6,236 nt of DNA. Origin: Flavobacteriales bacterium (GTDB lineage Bacteria; Bacteroidota; Bacteroidia; Flavobacteriales_E; Vicingaceae). Below are positions 4,028 to 6,236 of the stretch, piece by piece (the first letter of the stretch is position 1; each line of letters starts with the position of its first letter). The stretch covers positions 1 through 6,236 of the forward strand of contig JAESUI010000198.1 of assembly GCA_016763135.1 (NCBI GenBank). The letters are read 5' to 3'. The notes beneath the pieces are model-generated. The model ran no database searches, was not told the origin of the DNA, and worked only from the letters and a program-made list of their open reading frames with translations. The translations under genes were made by a program, and so were the position numbers.

Positions 4028-6236
4028 AATCGTTTAACAATCCTTTCATTTTCTGATATAATAGATACAAAATAGATTCCTTTTCTAGCACTACTTAAAT
4101 CTACTTGAATTTCTTTATTGCTCTCTTTTTGTTTTTGATAAATTATTTTTCCTAAAACATCGTAAATAGCTATATCAAATGGATTATTATTTTTAGTAGC
4201 TATAGTGAAAATTCCTTCTGTTGGATTAGGATAAATATTAAATGCATTATTAATAGTTGAATAAGAATTAGTTGAAGCAACTAGGCAAAAAGGAAAGGTT
4301 AAACTATCACCATTAAACGTGTAATTTTCTGCTAGTGTATCACCTAAAGCATTAAGTAACTGAAATTCACCATTTCCAAATGCACAACAAAATCCATCTC
4401 CAAATGAATCGTATAAAATAAATGTAAAGCAACTATCTATTAAACATAAACTTTCGGTTATTAATTCCCCACCAGTTACATTTTGATAACCACCACCTTG
4501 TATAACAATGTTTCCAGCTAAATTTCTAACTGCCCATGATGTTTCTGTTCCATAATTATCAGTAGTTAAATTTAATGTCGCTAAAACTGGGTTGTCATGG
4601 GAGTTAAAGCCTATTGAAGCGCTATCATTACTTAAGTTTTGATCACTTGTTCCATTTGGGTTAGTACAATTAGCTGTAAAAATGTGAGAACCACCAGGAA
4701 TATAAATTGTAGGTAAATTAATACTGTCAATTGCGTAAGAAGGTAAATTTCCGCTCCAGTTTACAGTGTTAACTCCACCGCCATCCAGTTCATAATTAAT
4801 ATTTAATGAAACCAAATTAGATGATCCATGGTTTCGAATTGTAATTTTAGGAGTTATTGAATCTCCACAAATAAAAGCATCAATCCCTGAGATGTCTAGT
4901 AATACGGCATCTGTATTATTTGTTGCCCCATTTGGGTCGTATCCATCAAGAACAGGAACTCCTGATCCATTTGGGTCTAGCCAAAATTTTAGTTGCTTAG
5001 AAGTCAAGGCATTTGTTTCCCATGAATAAGAAAATTTACCATAAAAGTCAAAGGCATCATTTCCACATGCAGCATCTCCACCATGTAATTGACCTACAAT
5101 TCTGTGATTTTGGTCAAATAAAGGAGATCCTGATGAACCACCTTCTGTAGTTCCCGAATTCCAATCTAATACTTCCCAGTGATTGTTTCCCGATGTATAA
5201 TATCCTGATTCAACAATAAGATCATTGTCATGCGATATTTTTTTTACATCTAATGCTGGAAAATGAATCCCAGTTCCTTTAGTTGGAGAGATATTTACAC
5301 TTGACCATCCAGAATAAAATACATTATAGTTTGATGGAGGTGTACTTGATAATTCCACTAAAAAGAAATCAGAAGGGCCATCATTAGCTCTAGTAATACA
5401 ACCGCTAATTGTTTGTGTAGTTACCCCATCTACACTTGGAGAACATGTTGCTGATTGATAATTGAACATAAAAATATTATTGGTTAAAGGTCCGCAGTGA
5501 TCAGCAGTTAAAACATAAGGTGTTCCATTTTGCAGTGTATTATTTACTAAGGCTCCTGAACAAAATCTTGAATTTCCAGCAGTTAATAGCATTACCGCTG
5601 ATCGTATCTCATTTCCCCAAAAAGAAGTGTCACAAATTGCGTTTATATTGCAAGCACCTGAGCTTCCAAACCCTTCAATTTGGCTAAATAAATCTCTATA
5701 ACCATGAACAACAGAAGAAACTTCTATAATTCCTTGCCCTTGAACAGCTACTGGTTCAACGTATTCTAAAATGACATTATCGCCTTTTAATATCGATGTT
5801 GAAAATTGGCCTGTTGTTTTGTTGTTTTCGTGTGTAAATGAGCCCAGCACTTGATTATTATTGTAAACAAAAAAAGTAGCTCCAGTAGGCAAATGAAAAG
5901 AGCTGTAATTTAAATTGATGGTTTTTGCATTGGGAGACTGTATTTCTAATCGCCAGATTCTATCTCCATTTGATAAGGTTTCCCAAACACCAGAATTGGA
6001 TAGGTTTAAGTTAACAAACTGTTCAATTCCGAATCGCCAAGCAATGTCTTTATATTGGTCAGTTACTATATCTTCCTCAATAAAGGGTTCGATATTTAAG
6101 ATTGGTGTAACGTATGTTGGTGCAATAGTTAAATTTTCACTAAAACTTAATGGACTACCTCCATGGCTTATTTGAGTAAAACCTTGTAAAGAGGTAAGAA
6201 TAGCTACAATTAGTAGTGTTTTTTCTAGTATTGAGC
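4015..6236 (-). CDS. Secreted lysyl-endopeptidase-like serine protease with T9SS sorting domain (5'-incomplete)
   Basis: The frame is open from the TAA at 4015-4017 to the window edge: 739 visible residues, with the initiator just outside. Visible residues 1-20 form a signal peptide (EKTLLIVAILTSLQGFT), followed by QISHGGSPLSF and a propeptide to about 188. The catalytic domain (about 189-430) follows Achromobacter lysyl endopeptidase: GSSGACNINAIC, His246 in LTADHC, Asp289 in SDFFLVEL, Ser368 in GGSSGSP, then GQLHGG. Six Cys (195, 201, 225, 247, 264, 390) match the three disulfides of that enzyme. Asp396 in FDFYGKF matches its Lys-specifying S1 Asp, so cleavage after Lys is likely (inference from recalled family sequence). 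A CARDB-like beta domain spans about 440-545. A Cys-rich domain with DSFGDGFCC spans about 550-652. The T9SS type A tail (about 664-739) has FNIYPNPTEGIF, YDVLGKIIY and RKGIYFVSI. Export would be by Sec, then T9SS, to the cell surface or medium, probably for protein degradation. The TTG at 5890-5892 is not the start. Confidence 0.93.
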   Translation of the reverse strand, partial: SILEKTLLIVAILTSLQGFTQISHGGSPLSFSENLTIAPTYVTPILNIEPFIEEDIVTDQYKDIAWRFGIEQFVNLNLSNSGVWETLSNGDRIWRLEIQSPNAKTINLNYSSFHLPTGATFFVYNNNQVLGSFTHENNKTTGQFSTSILKGDNVILEYVEPVAVQGQGIIEVSSVVHGYRDLFSQIEGFGSSGACNINAICDTSFWGNEIRSAVMLLTAGNSRFCSGALVNNTLQNGTPYVLTADHCGPLTNNIFMFNYQSATCSPSVDGVTTQTISGCITRANDGPSDFFLVELSSTPPSNYNVFYSGWSSVNISPTKGTGIHFPALDVKKISHDNDLIVESGYYTSGNNHWEVLDWNSGTTEGGSSGSPLFDQNHRIVGQLHGGDAACGNDAFDFYGKFSYSWETNALTSKQLKFWLDPNGSGVPVLDGYDPNGATNNTDAVLLDISGIDAFICGDSITPKITIRNHGSSNLVSLNINYELDGGGVNTVNWSGNLPSYAIDSINLPTIYIPGGSHIFTANCTNPNGTSDQNLSNDSASIGFNSHDNPVLATLNLTTDNYGTETSWAVRNLAGNIVIQGGGYQNVTGGELITESLCLIDSCFTFILYDSFGDGFCCAFGNGEFQLLNALGDTLAENYTFNGDSLTFPFCLVASTNSYSTINNAFNIYPNPTEGIFTIATKNNNPFDIAIYDVLGKIIYQKQKESNKEIQVDLSSARKGIYFVSIISENERIVKRLVIN

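Noticed and set aside
4015..5892. Protease gene ending at TTG 5892 as a complete gene
   Set aside because: The upstream codons continue in frame to the window edge and encode the signal peptide and propeptide, so 5892 is internal.
5915..6175. An 86-residue open frame on the plus strand
   Set aside because: It lies antisense to the signal-peptide and propeptide region of the minus-strand protease, whose frame is open and family-like there. The plus-strand translation has no recognisable domain, and its openness is explained by the opposite coding frame.
1..6236. A defence system, mobile element, CRISPR array or other multi-gene novel system
   Set aside because: There are no direct-repeat arrays, transposase or integrase motifs, nuclease/helicase sets or tRNA-like folds. 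The genes are housekeeping or envelope types, and only the small-lipoprotein pair is unexplained.

Overview
The window looks like a chromosomal segment from a marine- or Flavobacteriia-type member of the Bacteroidota. The evidence is low GC content, weak or absent Shine-Dalgarno sites at most starts, a short ATP synthase epsilon subunit, a von Willebrand/amidotransferase-like membrane protein of the kind common in this phylum, and a secreted protease ending in a type IX secretion (T9SS, type A) sorting domain. Genus or species cannot be read from the sequence.

Layout, left to right. Bases 3-161 are the end of atpC (F1Fo ATP synthase epsilon), closed by a near-perfect intrinsic terminator at 181-209. 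A two-gene unit follows on the same strand: a 694-residue membrane-anchored VWA-like protein (254-2338, TTG start) and an M48/Ste24-type integral membrane zinc protease (2340-3572). The protease ATG lies one base after the stop codon of the first gene, so the two are probably co-transcribed and translationally coupled. After an AT-rich hairpin (3571-3612) come two very small exported, highly basic, cysteine-anchored peptides (3636-3827 and 3877-4014). They share the motif KYNKxRNGGKR. The second is only 45 residues and easy to miss.

From 4015 to the right edge, the minus strand encodes a large secreted serine protease of the lysyl-endopeptidase type. It has a signal peptide, propeptide, trypsin-fold catalytic domain, two C-terminal beta domains and a T9SS sorting tail. 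Its reading frame is open through 6236, so the N-terminus lies just outside the window and the gene is 5'-incomplete.

The genes do not form an obvious single pathway: energy metabolism, envelope proteins and an exported protease lie next to one another. The common theme after atpC is the cell envelope. I see no mobile elements, CRISPR arrays, tRNAs or rRNAs. The least explained part is the tandem pair of tiny basic lipoprotein-like genes, which abuts the protease stop codon with no intergenic base.
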